A stretch of DNA of 62,810 nt from Burkholderiaceae bacterium (GCA_021738065.1 JAIPCT010000008.1:1-62810); one strand, 5' to 3'; positions 1-9,847 are shown, counted from the first letter of the stretch. Notes: a model not told the origin generated them from the sequence alone. Numbers and translations: made by a program.

Positions 1-1995
1 CGCAGCGGCGAGATCGAAGTCAGCGGCGACATGATCTCGGCCTTGCTCAAGGGTTGCGATCATATTGGTGCCCTGCTCAATGTCGTGCAGACGGAGGGTG
101 GTGCGCCGGATGCGGATCTGACACAAGCGGGCGAACTGATTGCCGCGGCCTTGCGCCCCTTCCTCGGCGGCAATGAGGGGGCCAAGGCCGGCGCGGCAGG
201 CAGCCTGACCGAGACCGGCGAAATGGAAGTGTCGCGCAGCGATCGTGATGGCGAGATTTCCGACTGCTGGCATATTTCGATTCGCTTCGGTCAGGATGTG
301 CTCAGAAACGGCATGGATCCGCTGTCCTTCCTGCGCTATCTGCTGAATCTGGGCGAGATTGCGCACATCACGACCTTGATCGACGCGCTGCCCGAGGCTG
401 ACGCAATGGACCCCGAGTCCTGCTATCTGGGATTTGAAATCAGCTTCCGCAGCCATGCCACCAAGGACGCGATCGAGCGCATATTCGATTTTTGTCGCGA
501 TGACTGTGAGCTGCATATCCTGCCGCCAAACAGCAAAGTGGCCGATTTCATTCAACTGATCGAGGCCCTTCCCGAAGAGACCATGCGCCTGGGCGAGATT
601 CTGGTCAAAAGCGGCGCGCTCACGGAAGAAGAGCTGGAAGACGGGCTGCGCCAGCAAACCGACGGAAAAGTCGGCGCTGACGAGACGGCGCCGAGCTCGC
701 CGCTGGGCGATATTCTGGTGCAGCAGCACAGTGTGCAACCGGAACTGGTTGCTGCCGCTGCGGCCAAGCAAAAAGCCGTCTCGGAAAAAAAGGCGGCCGA
801 GTCGAATCTGATCCGGGTTCACGCGGACAAGCTCGATCAGCTTATTGATCTGGTGGGCGAGCTGGTTATCGCCGGCGCTTCGGCCAATCTGCTGGCAAAG
901 AACAGCCGTGAAGCCGCCTTGGTCGAAGCCACGTCGGTGCTGACCCGACTGGTCGAAAACATACGCGATGCAGCCTTGCAATTACGCATGGTGCAAATCG
1001 GCGATACCTTCAATCGCTTCCACCGCGTTGCACGCGATGTATCCAAAGAGCTGAGCAAGGAAATCGAACTGGTGATAACCGGGGCCGAAACCGAGCTCGA
1101 CAAATCCGTGGTCGAGAAGATCGGCGATCCGCTGATGCATCTGGTCAGGAACGCCATGGATCACGGAATCGAATCGGCTGCGGTGCGCGCCGCCAACGGC
1201 AAGCCGGTCAAGGGCCGGGTCGAACTCAACGCCTTCCATGATTCCGGCAGCATCGTGATCGAAGTGATCGATGACGGAGGCGGCCTGAACAAGGACCGGA
1301 TTCTGGCCAAAGCCATCGAAAAGGGCTTGGTCCAGCCGGGCCAAACACCGGCAGAGCAGGACATACTCAATCTGATTTTTGAGGCCGGTTTTTCAACAGT
1401 CGAGAAGGTCACCAACCTTTCCGGTCGCGGTGTCGGCATGGATGTAGTGAGAAAAAACATCAGCGCGCTGCGTGGCAGCGTCGATGTCAAGACCGAACTC
1501 GGAGTCGGCTCGCGTTTCACCATTCGCTTGCCATTGACACTGGCCATCATCGATGGCTTTCTTACCGGAGTCGGCAAGGCGTCCTACGTGATTCCGCTGG
1601 ACATGGTGATCGAATGCATCGAACTGACCAATACCAGCGTCGATCGCGACTACCTGAATCTGCGTGGCGAAGTCTTGCCCTTTGTTCGCTTGCGCGAGTT
1701 GTTCGAAACGACCGGCAGCCGTCCACCTCGAGAAAACGTGGTGGTGGTGCAGTACGCCGGGCAAAAGGCCGGCCTGGTGGTCGACCAGTTGCTGGGTGAG
1801 TTCCAGACCGTGATCAAACCTCTGGGAACGCTGTTTCGCAACATTCGCGGCATCGGCGGCTCGACCATCCTGGGCAGCGGCGAAGTCGCCCTGATCCTCG
1901 ACGTGCAGGCCCTGGTCAGTCGCTGCGCGCGCAATGAAGAACACCTGGCACTCGGCAACACAGGTTCACGCCGGCTTGAAGTCCAAACGGCATGA
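1..1995 (+). CDS. cheA: Chemotaxis histidine kinase CheA (first copy, 5' end outside window)
   Basis: The frame is open from base 1, so the start and the phosphorylated P1 histidine lie upstream. About 664 residues are visible. The order is: end of a P1/HPt helix bundle; a P2-like response-regulator-docking domain (about nt 265-525); two LG-x-IL half-motifs (nt 583-650 and 703-775) resembling the paired motifs of MshEN/GspE N-terminal domains; P3 dimerisation (about 800-990); the P4 ATPase with N-box [13 protein letters not shown]1 DDGGGLN and G2 GRGVGMDVV; and a C-terminal CheW-like P5 domain. It should autophosphorylate and pass phosphate to CheY/CheB in receptor arrays. A chemoreceptor and cheW follow directly. 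A copy of the dispersed 25-bp repeat lies between the two LG motifs and encodes KVGADETA. CheA assignment is secure; the MshEN-like reading is inference. Confidence 0.95.
   Translation, partial: RSGEIEVSGDMISALLKGCDHIGALLNVVQTEGGAPDADLTQAGELIAAALRPFLGGNEGAKAGAAGSLTETGEMEVSRSDRDGEISDCWHISIRFGQDVLRNGMDPLSFLRYLLNLGEIAHITTLIDALPEADAMDPESCYLGFEISFRSHATKDAIERIFDFCRDDCELHILPPNSKVADFIQLIEALPEETMRLGEILVKSGALTEEELEDGLRQQTDGKVGADETAPSSPLGDILVQQHSVQPELVAAAAAKQKAVSEKKAAESNLIRVHADKLDQLIDLVGELVIAGASANLLAKNSREAALVEATSVLTRLVENIRDAALQLRMVQIGDTFNRFHRVARDVSKELSKEIELVITGAETELDKSVVEKIGDPLMHLVRNAMDHGIESAAVRAANGKPVKGRVELNAFHDSGSIVIEVIDDGGGLNKDRILAKAIEKGLVQPGQTPAEQDILNLIFEAGFSTVEKVTNLSGRGVGMDVVRKNISALRGSVDVKTELGVGSRFTIRLPLTLAIIDGFLTGVGKASYVIPLDMVIECIELTNTSVDRDYLNLRGEVLPFVRLRELFETTGSRPPRENVVVVQYAGQKAGLVVDQLLGEFQTVIKPLGTLFRNIRGIGGSTILGSGEVALILDVQALVSRCARNEEHLALGNTGSRRLEVQTA
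666..690 (+). repeat. Dispersed 25-bp repeat, copy 1 (in cheA)
   Basis: It begins AAAAGTCGGCGCTG and ends GACGGCG, with one mismatch to the shared pattern (A for G at position 15). It is read in the sense direction as KVGADETA, in the linker between two LG-x-IL motifs of CheA. Confidence 0.85.
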
Positions 1996-2056
1996 ACTGC
2001 ATTTTCCTGTTTCATTTCTCCCTTCCCCCTGCGTTTGTCACTACGGAGCACACATC

Positions 2057-3673
2057 ATGCTGAACAATCTAAAAATCGGAGTGCGGCTCGGAATTGGCTT
2101 TGCCGTGACGCTGGCCCTACTGGTCACCATCGCGGTTGTCAGTTACGTGCGGATAACGGACCTTGACATCGCGGTACAGCGCCTGGTCAACGACCGTTTT
2201 CCAAAGACAGTGCAGGCCAACAATGTTATCGATGGCATCAACAACATCGCCCGCTTCTTGCGCAATGCCTATATTTTTAGCGGGGCCGAACGACAGAAGG
2301 CGCTGGATCAGATCCCGGACCAACGCAAGATCATCATGGAGAACCTGGCAAAGCTGGAAAAATCGCTTTACCTGGAGAAGGGCAAGGAAATGCTCAAAAA
2401 GATCAACACGAATCGTGTTGCCTATGTCAAGGATCAGGACATATTCATCGAGAATCTGAAGGCCGACAAGCGCGATGCGATTGTCGACTTGATGCAAAAC
2501 AGCTTGCGCCAGACGCAGACGGACTACATAGCCAGTGTCGTCGAACTGATTGAATTCCAGACCGAGCTGATGAGCGAAGAAGGCAAGGCAGCCGCAGACA
2601 TGGCGACGGCAACCGAACGCCTGATCGTGATTCTTGCCCTGATTGCAGCGCTCTTGACCGTGCTCTTTGGCTGGTTCATCACACGCAGCATCACCAAACC
2701 GGTCAGCGAGGCCCTGGCGGTTACCCGGCGACTGGCCGAGGGTGACCTCACGGTGACCATCGATGACGCCAGCAAGGACGAAATCGGCCAGATGCTGAGC
2801 GCGCAGCAAGTCTTGATCGCCAAACTCAACCAGATCATCGGCGAGGTCAAGAGCGCAGCCAGCGCCTTGTCCAACGCGGCGGGTCAGGTTTCGGAAACCG
2901 CACAGTCACTGTCGCAATCCTCCAGTGAGCAAGCCGCGTCGGTGGAAGAAACCACGGCCAGCATCGAGCAGATGACGGCCTCGATCAACCAGAATACCGA
3001 GAACGCCAAGGTGACCGACAACATGGCTTCGAAATCGTCCGGCGAAGCCGCCGAGGGCGGCAGCGCGGTCAAGAACACGGTCGAAGCCATGAAGTCGATT
3101 GCCGGCAAGATCGGCATCATCGACGATATTGCCTACCAGACCAACCTGCTGGCCTTGAACGCGGCAATTGAAGCGGCGCGGGCGGGTGAGCATGGCAAGG
3201 GCTTCGCGGTAGTTGCGGCGGAAGTGCGCAAGTTGGCCGAACGCAGCCAGGTCGCCGCCCAGGAGATTGGCGAACTGGCCGGCTCCAGCGTCAAGATGGC
3301 CGAGCAGGCCGGAAAGCTGCTCGACGAAATGGTGCCCTCGATCAGAAAGACCTCCGATCTTGTTCAGGAGATCGCCGCCGCCAGCCAGGAACAGTCGGCT
3401 GGTGTAGGACAGATCAACGGTGCCATGGGTCAACTCAACAAGGCCACACAGCAAAATGCCTCGGCATCCGAGGAACTCGCCGCCACGTCCGAAGAAATGG
3501 GCGGCCAGGCCGCACAACTGCAGGATTTGATGGACTTCTTCAAGATCGGGGAGTCCTCGGTAAAAGTCGGCGCTGGCGCGACGGCGAGAAATTCTCGCCC
3601 AGCCACACCAAAGATGCCGCCGGCGCACGCAGCGCGGCTGGCGACTACCGAAGGTGATTTCGAACGCTTCTGA
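2057..3673 (+). CDS. Methyl-accepting chemotaxis protein, 4-helix-bundle sensor
   Basis: A 538-residue inner-membrane chemoreceptor. It has TM1 (about 10-30), a periplasmic four-helix-bundle ligand domain (31-187), TM2 (188-210), HAMP (210-262) and a cytoplasmic signalling hairpin with the conserved tip [20 protein letters not shown] (residues 358-377). Heptads rich in [13 protein letters not shown] and [12 protein letters not shown] are likely methylation helices. The frame opens further upstream, but the ATG at 2057 has GGAG in front and begins the TM1 leader; earlier starts overlap cheA. The protein ends in GDFERF, resembling the CheR/CheB-tethering pentapeptide (aromatic-x-x-aromatic). 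A dispersed repeat encodes part of the flexible tail (KVGAGATA, about 503-510). The ligand cannot be predicted. Confidence 0.95.
   Translation: MLNNLKIGVRLGIGFAVTLALLVTIAVVSYVRITDLDIAVQRLVNDRFPKTVQANNVIDGINNIARFLRNAYIFSGAERQKALDQIPDQRKIIMENLAKLEKSLYLEKGKEMLKKINTNRVAYVKDQDIFIENLKADKRDAIVDLMQNSLRQTQTDYIASVVELIEFQTELMSEEGKAAADMATATERLIVILALIAALLTVLFGWFITRSITKPVSEALAVTRRLAEGDLTVTIDDASKDEIGQMLSAQQVLIAKLNQIIGEVKSAASALSNAAGQVSETAQSLSQSSSEQAASVEETTASIEQMTASINQNTENAKVTDNMASKSSGEAAEGGSAVKNTVEAMKSIAGKIGIIDDIAYQTNLLALNAAIEAARAGEHGKGFAVVAAEVRKLAERSQVAAQEIGELAGSSVKMAEQAGKLLDEMVPSIRKTSDLVQEIAAASQEQSAGVGQINGAMGQLNKATQQNASASEELAATSEEMGGQAAQLQDLMDFFKIGESSVKVGAGATARNSRPATPKMPPAHAARLATTEGDFERF
3562..3586 (+). 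repeat. Dispersed 25-bp repeat, copy 2 (in MCP tail)
   Basis: It carries AAAAGTCGGCGCTGGCG followed by CGACGGCG, one mismatch to the shared pattern. It is sense in the chemoreceptor and gives KVGAGATA between the signalling hairpin and the C-terminal DFERF. Confidence 0.88.
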
Positions 3674-3701
3674 CCCCAGGGACTCAACCAAGGAGAACAC
3701 C

Positions 3702-4280
3702 ATGGGAAACGTCGTTCAGACCCCCCACGCAGCCGGCACCCCGGCTGCAAAACACGGCGGCAAGCAAGCGCTGGTCGCCACTGCGGCCGATCTTCACCAA
3801 TACCTGACCTTCCTGCTCGGCGGCGAGATGTACGCGGTGGGCATTCTCAATGTCAAGGAGATCATCGAATACGGCCAGCTCACCGAGATTCCGATGTTGC
3901 CGGCCTTCATTCGCGGCGTGATCAATTTGCGCGGCGCGGTGGTGCCGGTAATCGATCTGGCGGCCCGCTTCGGCGGCCAGCAGTCCGAGGCCTCGCGCCG
4001 CACCTGCAACGTGATCATTGAACTCTCCAACGGCGACGAGCATCACGACATCGGCGTGGTGGTCGACGCGGTGTCGGAAGTCCTGGAGGTTTCAGCCGCC
4101 GACATTGAGCCCGCCCCTGCCTTCGGCGCGAAAATCCGTGCCGATTTCATTCAGGGCATGGCCAAGATCAACGGCAAGTTCGTCATCATTCTCGATATCC
4201 AGCGCGTCCTGTCCGTCGATGAAATTGCCGAACTCGCCACCGCGGTGGACCGCAGCGCGGATACCGTTACCAGCGATTGA
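3702..4280 (+). CDS. cheW: Chemotaxis adaptor CheW
   Basis: A 192-residue protein made of one CheW (SH3-like) domain, about residues 30-175, after a roughly 28-residue Ala/Gly/Lys-rich lead. Family hallmarks include YAVGILNVKEIIEY, FIRGVINLRGAVVPVIDLAARFG and DIQRVLSVDEI. It couples CheA to chemoreceptors. The ATG at 3702 follows AAGGAG by 7 bases. It lies 28 bp after the receptor gene and is probably co-transcribed with it and with the upstream cheA. No residue oddities were noticed. Confidence 0.95.
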   Translation: MGNVVQTPHAAGTPAAKHGGKQALVATAADLHQYLTFLLGGEMYAVGILNVKEIIEYGQLTEIPMLPAFIRGVINLRGAVVPVIDLAARFGGQQSEASRRTCNVIIELSNGDEHHDIGVVVDAVSEVLEVSAADIEPAPAFGAKIRADFIQGMAKINGKFVIILDIQRVLSVDEIAELATAVDRSADTVTSD

Positions 4281-4404
4281 TACATCATGGTGGCGCAAAT
4301 GGTGACCCTGTCCGTCGCGCTTCGCCCGCCCGAGGCTTTCGGGTAGTCAATCGCGTCGAGCGCAGATTCCGGACTCAAGGCGGTATCCCTTGCAGGAGCC
4401 ACAA

Positions 4405-5610
4405 ATGGACAACACTACAGCCCTCAAACCAAGAATCGACTTGGCCCGGTCCGAACGCTTGACGGCTGGGCTGCGGTCCAATCGATATCCGCAAAACGAC
4501 ATTGCGCTCTCGGCAGATGCGGTAAAGGGTTCGCTGCTGTTGATCGTGGACGATGTGCCGACCAACCTGAGTGTTCTCGGCGACTTGCTGCACCGCGCCG
4601 GATATCAGGTCAAGGCGGCCAACTCGGGACGCGCCGCCCTGCGCTATGCCGCACAGGTACCGCAGCCTGCGTTGATCCTGCTCGACGTAATGATGCCGGA
4701 AATGGATGGATATCAGGTTCTGGCCGAACTCAGACGTGACCCGGCAACTCGCGATATCCCGATTGTTTTTCTGACCGCTCTGGACAGCCCGCGGGACGAA
4801 GAGCGCGGTTTTCAGCATGGGGCCGCCGATTACATCACCAAGCCGATCAAACCTGACGTCGTTCTGGCCCGCGTACGCAGCCAGTTGCTGGCGCGGCTGG
4901 CAGGCAACTGGCTACGTGATCAGAACGCCGCACTCGAGGTCGAGGTGCTCAGGCGCATGGAAGAGAACGAGATGATCCAGACCGCCAGCATCCGGGCGCT
5001 GGCGCATCTGGCGGAAACCCGTGACCTCGAAACCGGAAACCATATTCTGCGAACCCAGAATTACGTTCGTCTGCTTGCCACCCGCCTGCAAAGTCATCCA
5101 CGCTTTTCAGAAACACTGGATGACGCCTACATCAGAATGCTGACGCATTCGGCACCTTTGCACGATATCGGCAAGGTCGGCATACCAGACTCGATTCTGC
5201 GCAAACCCGGCAAGCTTGACGCGGAGGAGTGGGAGATCATGAAGACCCATGCCGGTCTGGGCAGCAATGCGATCGAGCACGCGGAGCGAGACATGGCCAG
5301 GCCGGTCGAATTTCTGGTGCTGGCCAAGGAGATCGCGCGCTGGCATCACGAACGATGGAATGGCAAGGGATACCCGGACGGACTGTCTGGAGAGGCCATC
5401 CCGATTTCGGCCCGGATCATGGCCGTCGCCGATGTTTTCGATGCGCTGATCTCGCGACGGGTCTACAAGGAAGCCATGCCGCTTGATCAGGTTCGCGAGA
5501 TCATGCAGGCGGAGCGTGGCGAGCAGTTTGATCCGGATGTAATCGATGCGTTTCTCGCCGACTTCTCGGAATTCGCGGCCATAGGCTGGCGCCATCGAGA
5601 CAGCGTCTGA
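4405..5610 (+). CDS. Receiver-HD-GYP protein (RpfG-type c-di-GMP phosphodiesterase)
   Basis: A 401-residue protein. An N-terminal receiver (residues 44-160) has the phospho-acceptor Asp94 in LLDVMMPEMDG and Lys146 in TKP. The HD-GYP domain (about 195-390) has HD at 253-254 (HDIGK), HH at 314-315 and GYP at 322-324. The family hydrolyses c-di-GMP, usually under control of phosphorylation. The ATG at 4405 has CAGGAG 7 bases upstream and is preferred to the in-frame TTG at 4390. It lies 124 bp after cheW, consistent with a cognate kinase nearby (CheA or the downstream hybrid kinase), though partnership is inferred. Confidence 0.92.
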   Translation: MDNTTALKPRIDLARSERLTAGLRSNRYPQNDIALSADAVKGSLLLIVDDVPTNLSVLGDLLHRAGYQVKAANSGRAALRYAAQVPQPALILLDVMMPEMDGYQVLAELRRDPATRDIPIVFLTALDSPRDEERGFQHGAADYITKPIKPDVVLARVRSQLLARLAGNWLRDQNAALEVEVLRRMEENEMIQTASIRALAHLAETRDLETGNHILRTQNYVRLLATRLQSHPRFSETLDDAYIRMLTHSAPLHDIGKVGIPDSILRKPGKLDAEEWEIMKTHAGLGSNAIEHAERDMARPVEFLVLAKEIARWHHERWNGKGYPDGLSGEAIPISARIMAVADVFDALISRRVYKEAMPLDQVREIMQAERGEQFDPDVIDAFLADFSEFAAIGWRHRDSV

Positions 5611-5971
5611 TCTCTTGCGAACGCTGATGAGCCAGGAATGCCTTCGATGACTTCGCCGCGCCTGCCTGACCCGGATCGGGCCAGGGCCATCGCTTGGACG
5701 ACGCGCAACAGATGTTGGCAAAGAATGCCGATTAGGTTGCCGCGCCGACGCGCCATGTGCCAACCCGCGCCGCGCGCGCCGAACCCCATCCGCTTGCGCC
5801 TGGAAGGTGTTGCCGCCAGTCGGGATGCGCACTCCAGTGTTCCTGGTCGATTTCACACCGCTCAGACCTGCCCGACACGACAAAAACCGCTCCAGAAGAG
5901 ACTGTTGCTGGAATCATTCGTCGGCCCCTGCCGTCGAAAGGACGCCACTCACCCACTGCCATCGGGATACC
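5611..5971. other. 361-bp gap without a supported gene
   Basis: This separates the HD-GYP gene from the hybrid kinase. Open frames across it (for example 5638-5979, plus strand) are Arg/Pro-rich, match no family I recognise and lack good ribosome-binding sites. The kinase frame itself stays open back to 5807, but its first residues that look like a membrane anchor start at 5972. No confident promoter or terminator was seen. Confidence 0.5.
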
Positions 5972-8900
5972 ATGCTTGAAGCCGGCTGGCCCGATCCGTG
6001 GATCGTCCTGGGCGGCGCCTTGTGTCTGCTGGTGATCATTGGCGGCTCCTTCCTGGTGCGACAAAACAAGCGTCTGGAGAGTATTCGCAAGGTACGCGAA
6101 CATCAGGCCGAGCAACTGCGGGCTCTGGAACTGCTTGACGCACTCGCCGAAAACTCAGATGACTGCATGTACGTCAAGGATACGGAAGGCCGCTATCTGC
6201 TCTTCAATCGTGCCGCGTGTGCCATGGTCGGCAAGTCCCAGGCGGAGGTGTTGGGACGGGATTGTTTCGCTATCTTTCCAGCGGAAGATGCGACTGAATT
6301 GGCACGGGTCGACAAGGAGGTTGTCGCCAATGACTGCCGCGCGACGAGTGAAGTGTGCATCGCCACCGTACAAGGCCCCAGAACCTTTCATGTCACCAAG
6401 GGCCCGCTGCACGACGCCAAGGGCAAGATCATCGGTGTCTTTGGCACCTCACGCGACATCACCGAGCGCATTGAAGCAGAAAACCGTCTCAAGGCTTCCA
6501 AGCAGCAGTTTCACGACCTGGTCGACACCACCGACGGTATCGTCTGGGAAGCCGATGCCCGCAGCTTCGATTTCACCTATGTCAGCCAGAAGGCCGAGCG
6601 CCTGCTGGGTTTTCCGGTAGCGGACTGGTCGCAGCCGGGCTTTTGGGCGGAACACATTCATCCTGACGACACGGTGTGGGCCGTAGAGTACTGTGTCGCC
6701 CACACGGCCCAGCTAAAACCGCATGATTTTGAGTACCGCTTCATCGCGCGGGACGGCCGCACGATCTGGCTGCACGACATTGTTACCGTTGCAACCGAGA
6801 ATGGCCAGCCACGATGGTTGCGTGGAATCATGATCGACGTTACGGAACGCAAACGCCGGGACGAGTTGTTGCTCAAGCTCTCTCTGGCAGTGGAACAAAG
6901 TCCCGACAGCATCATCATCACCGACATCGACGCAAATATCGAGTACGTCAACGAAGCTTTCATCCGAAACACGGGCTATGGCCTTGACGAGGTCATCGGA
7001 AAGAACCCGAACCTGCTTCGCTCGGGCCAGACTCCGCGGGAAACCTACCGGTCCATGTGGGCCTCGCTCTCTCAGGGACAAGCATGGAAGGGCGAGTTCA
7101 TCAACCGGCGCAAGGACGGCAGCGACAATGTGGAGCTTTCGATTATCGCGCCCATTCGCCAGACCGATGGAAAGATCAGCCACTATGTGGCGATTTCAGA
7201 AGACATCACCGAGAGAAAACGGATGGGTCATGAACTTGACCAGCACCGTCACAATCTCGAAGAGCTGGTGGCCAGACGCACCCTGCAACTGGAAGAGGCA
7301 CGCCAGCGCGCAGAGGTCGCCACTCGCGCCAAGAGTGCCTTTCTGGCCAATGTGAGCCATGAAATCCTGACACCAATGAATGCCATCCTGGGCCTCACCC
7401 ACATTCTGCGGCGTGGCCTGCCGACACCGGAGCAAGCCGACAAACTGGGCAAGATTGCCGCCGCCGCCGAGCATCTGCTTTCCATCATCAATAATGTGCT
7501 CGACCTTTCCAGAATCGAGACCGGGAAACTTGTTCTCGCAAATACCAACTTCTCGCTCGAGTCAGTACTCAACCATACCCGCTCCATGATCGCCGAGACA
7601 GCGCGAATCAAGGGAATTGCCTTGAATGTGGATTGCGCTGGACTCCCTTCCTGGTTGCGAGGCGATCCGACGCGATTGCGGCAAGCCTTGCTTATCTTCG
7701 CCGGCAATGCGGTGAAATTCACCCACCACGGCAGCATTTCCCTGCGCGCTCGCCTGGTCGAAGCCAATGACCGTGGCGCACCGGAAGCCGCGACAGGAGA
7801 TGCCGAAGACAAGCTGCTGATTCGTTTTGAGGTGGAAGATACGGGTGTTGGCATTCCTGCCGACAAGTTGTCCGGGCTTTTCCAGCCTTTTGTGCAGGTC
7901 GATGCATCAAGTACCCGCAAGTATGGCGGCACGGGTATTGGACTCGCCATCAGCCGATTGCTGGCTACCGAGATGGGCGGCGATGTTGGCGTCGAAAGCC
8001 AAGTCGGGCGCGGCAGTACCTTCTGGATGACTGCTCGCCTGTCCCGTGGTCAGGATGTCGCGCCGCCGGTTCTGGCTCCGGCAGACTTGCCTGCCAACAG
8101 CAGCGCCGAGTCCTTGTTGCGCCATCACCATCGCAACGCGCTGGTCCTGCTCGCCGAAGACAATGAAATCAGCCAGGAAACCACCCTGGAGTTGATCTAC
8201 GCTGTCGGCCTCAACGCCGACACGGCGGCAAATGGTCGCGAAGCGGTCGCCCGAGCCGCAACCGTTCCCTACGATCTGATCTTGATGAATACTCGCATGC
8301 CCCTGCTGAACGGACTTGATGCCGCCCGTGAAATTCGGGCCCAGGCCAGCACTGCGGCCACGCCGATTCTTGCCATCACGGCCAGTGATTTCGACAATGA
8401 TCGGGTTGCCTGTCAGGAAGCCGGCATCAATGATTTCATTCACAAACCAATCAGTCCGTCGATGTTCTACGATACTCTGCTCAAGTGGCTGCCAAAACCG
8501 GCTCCACCGTCCGCCGTTGTCGAGCAAACACACGATATGCCCGCAAACAAAGAGAATCTACAGCAACGCCTGACTGCCATTCGTGGACTCGACCTTGAAT
8601 CCGGTCTGGCTATCCTGCGTGGCGATGTCGGCAAATACGCAAGACTTCTGAAGCTTTTTGCCGACAGCTATCGCAATCGCTCGAAGCTGATTCACGGCGC
8701 TCTGGCAAAAGGAGAAATCGCATCGCTTGAGTCCATCGCCCATTCTCTGCGCGGATCGGCAAGCATGCTGGGTGCGCAATCCGTATCTGAAACTGCGAAC
8801 TCCGTGTTGTTGGCAGTGCGCGGCGGCCAGATGGATGACGCGGCGCGGTTCGGCGCGGTTCTTGCGGAACAACTCTCAACGCTGATTGATGACATCCTGC

Positions 8901-9196
8901 ACGCCGTGTCGGACAGCCCTGAGGCTGATGAACCGGCTCCAATACACACCCGTCTGCCCATCGTACTGGCCCAACTGGAAGAGCATCTGGCGCACGGGGA
9001 TTTGGCCGCCACGTATCTCGCCACAGAGGAGGCCCCCCTGTTGCGCGCTGTCCTGGGTGAGGCCGCGCAGTCTCTTATTGGCCACATCGACGCATTCGAG
9101 TATGAAGAAGCTGCCACTGAACTGAGCAGGATTCTCAGGCAACTGAATGCTGTGCCAATCGAAAGCGCCCCGCCATCACCTGAGGGAACCAGGTGA
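5972..9196 (+). CDS. PAS-containing hybrid sensor histidine kinase with atypical receiver and HPt
   Basis: A 1074-residue inner-membrane kinase. One N-terminal TM (about 9-30) is followed by three PAS modules (about 48-170, 172-300, 302-425), a coiled coil, HisKA with His463 in VSHEILTPMN (Leu where Arg is usual), HATPase_c with VEDTGVGIP and GGTGIGLAIS, a receiver (about 725-850) and an HPt domain with His924 in AHSLRGSA. The receiver keeps acidic residues (AEDN) and Lys (IHKP), but the phospho-acceptor site reads LILMNTRMP, so Asn773 replaces Asp. The usual His-Asp-His relay within one chain therefore looks broken. The ATG at 5972 follows GGGATACC; the frame is open upstream. It converges with a FixJ-type regulator 12 bp away, a plausible partner. 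Confidence 0.9.
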   Translation: MLEAGWPDPWIVLGGALCLLVIIGGSFLVRQNKRLESIRKVREHQAEQLRALELLDALAENSDDCMYVKDTEGRYLLFNRAACAMVGKSQAEVLGRDCFAIFPAEDATELARVDKEVVANDCRATSEVCIATVQGPRTFHVTKGPLHDAKGKIIGVFGTSRDITERIEAENRLKASKQQFHDLVDTTDGIVWEADARSFDFTYVSQKAERLLGFPVADWSQPGFWAEHIHPDDTVWAVEYCVAHTAQLKPHDFEYRFIARDGRTIWLHDIVTVATENGQPRWLRGIMIDVTERKRRDELLLKLSLAVEQSPDSIIITDIDANIEYVNEAFIRNTGYGLDEVIGKNPNLLRSGQTPRETYRSMWASLSQGQAWKGEFINRRKDGSDNVELSIIAPIRQTDGKISHYVAISEDITERKRMGHELDQHRHNLEELVARRTLQLEEARQRAEVATRAKSAFLANVSHEILTPMNAILGLTHILRRGLPTPEQADKLGKIAAAAEHLLSIINNVLDLSRIETGKLVLANTNFSLESVLNHTRSMIAETARIKGIALNVDCAGLPSWLRGDPTRLRQALLIFAGNAVKFTHHGSISLRARLVEANDRGAPEAATGDAEDKLLIRFEVEDTGVGIPADKLSGLFQPFVQVDASSTRKYGGTGIGLAISRLLATEMGGDVGVESQVGRGSTFWMTARLSRGQDVAPPVLAPADLPANSSAESLLRHHHRNALVLLAEDNEISQETTLELIYAVGLNADTAANGREAVARAATVPYDLILMNTRMPLLNGLDAAREIRAQASTAATPILAITASDFDNDRVACQEAGINDFIHKPISPSMFYDTLLKWLPKPAPPSAVVEQTHDMPANKENLQQRLTAIRGLDLESGLAILRGDVGKYARLLKLFADSYRNRSKLIHGALAKGEIASLESIAHSLRGSASMLGAQSVSETANSVLLAVRGGQMDDAARFGAVLAEQLSTLIDDILHAVSDSPEADEPAPIHTRLPIVLAQLEEHLAHGDLAATYLATEEAPLLRAVLGEAAQSLIGHIDAFEYEEAATELSRILRQLNAVPIESAPPSPEGTR

Positions 9197-9208
9197 GACA
9201 GATATTGC

Positions 9209-9847
9209 CTACGAAGATTTTCGAGGCATGAACTCCATGGTCAGACGTACCAGTTCGGCAATCGATCCGGCCTGAAGTTTTTGCATGATGAGGTGTCGAT
9301 AAGTCTCGGCGGTGCGCTGACTGATGCCCAACTCATGAGCAATCACCTTGGTGAGTTTTCCTTCAAAAACACCTTCCAGTACTACTTTCTCGCGCGGCGT
9401 CAAGGTCGCCATCCGCTCGCCGACGTCGCGGCTGTTGGCCTGGATGTCGGCGCGAGCCTTGCCTATCCTTAAACCATCCTGGATCCGATCAAGAAGCTGC
9501 TGAGTGGAAAACGGCTTCTGGAAGAAATCCAAAGCACCGCCGCGCATGGCGCGCACCACCAGAGGAACTTCCGGATAGCTTGAAATAAAAATGATCGGCA
9601 GGTCGATACCTTGAAACCGGAGTTCGTCCTGAAGTTCCAGCCCGCTCGTTCCCGGCATGCGCACATCCGTGACGATGCAACCGGAAAGTTCAGACAAATC
9701 CTGCTGCAAGAAAGAGGCGGCATCATTAAAAACCGCATAAGGCAAACCCACCGATTCGACCAGGTCGACCAGCAGAAAGCTGATCACCGGGTCGTCATCT
9801 ATCAAATAGACCTTCGGTTCTATTTGGGTTGGTTGTTTAGTGTTCAT
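9209..9847 (-). CDS. FixJ/NarL-type response regulator
   Basis: A 212-residue transcription factor. The receiver (12-125) has the acidic pair DDD (17-19), phospho-acceptor Asp61 in VTDVRMPG and Lys in QKPF. The LuxR-type helix-turn-helix (about 145-205) contains LTPREKVVLEGVFEG and a recognition helix around ISQRTAETYRHLIMQKL. FixJ-type REC-LuxR architecture is clear. The ATG at 9847 is preferred to an in-frame start 30 bp upstream because the receiver starts soon after it. It converges with the hybrid kinase and diverges from cheR across 250 bp, so it might regulate either. Targets are unknown. Confidence 0.9.
   Translation of the reverse strand: MNTKQPTQIEPKVYLIDDDPVISFLLVDLVESVGLPYAVFNDAASFLQQDLSELSGCIVTDVRMPGTSGLELQDELRFQGIDLPIIFISSYPEVPLVVRAMRGGALDFFQKPFSTQQLLDRIQDGLRIGKARADIQANSRDVGERMATLTPREKVVLEGVFEGKLTKVIAHELGISQRTAETYRHLIMQKLQAGSIAELVRLTMEFMPRKSS

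Noticed and set aside
4331-4345. Small CCCGA/TCGGG hairpin after cheW as a terminator
   Set aside because: The stem is only 5 bp and no T-run follows.
5638-5979. 113-codon plus-strand open frame before the hybrid kinase
   Set aside because: Arg/Pro-rich, no family resemblance, weak start and overlap with the kinase gene. Judged non-coding.
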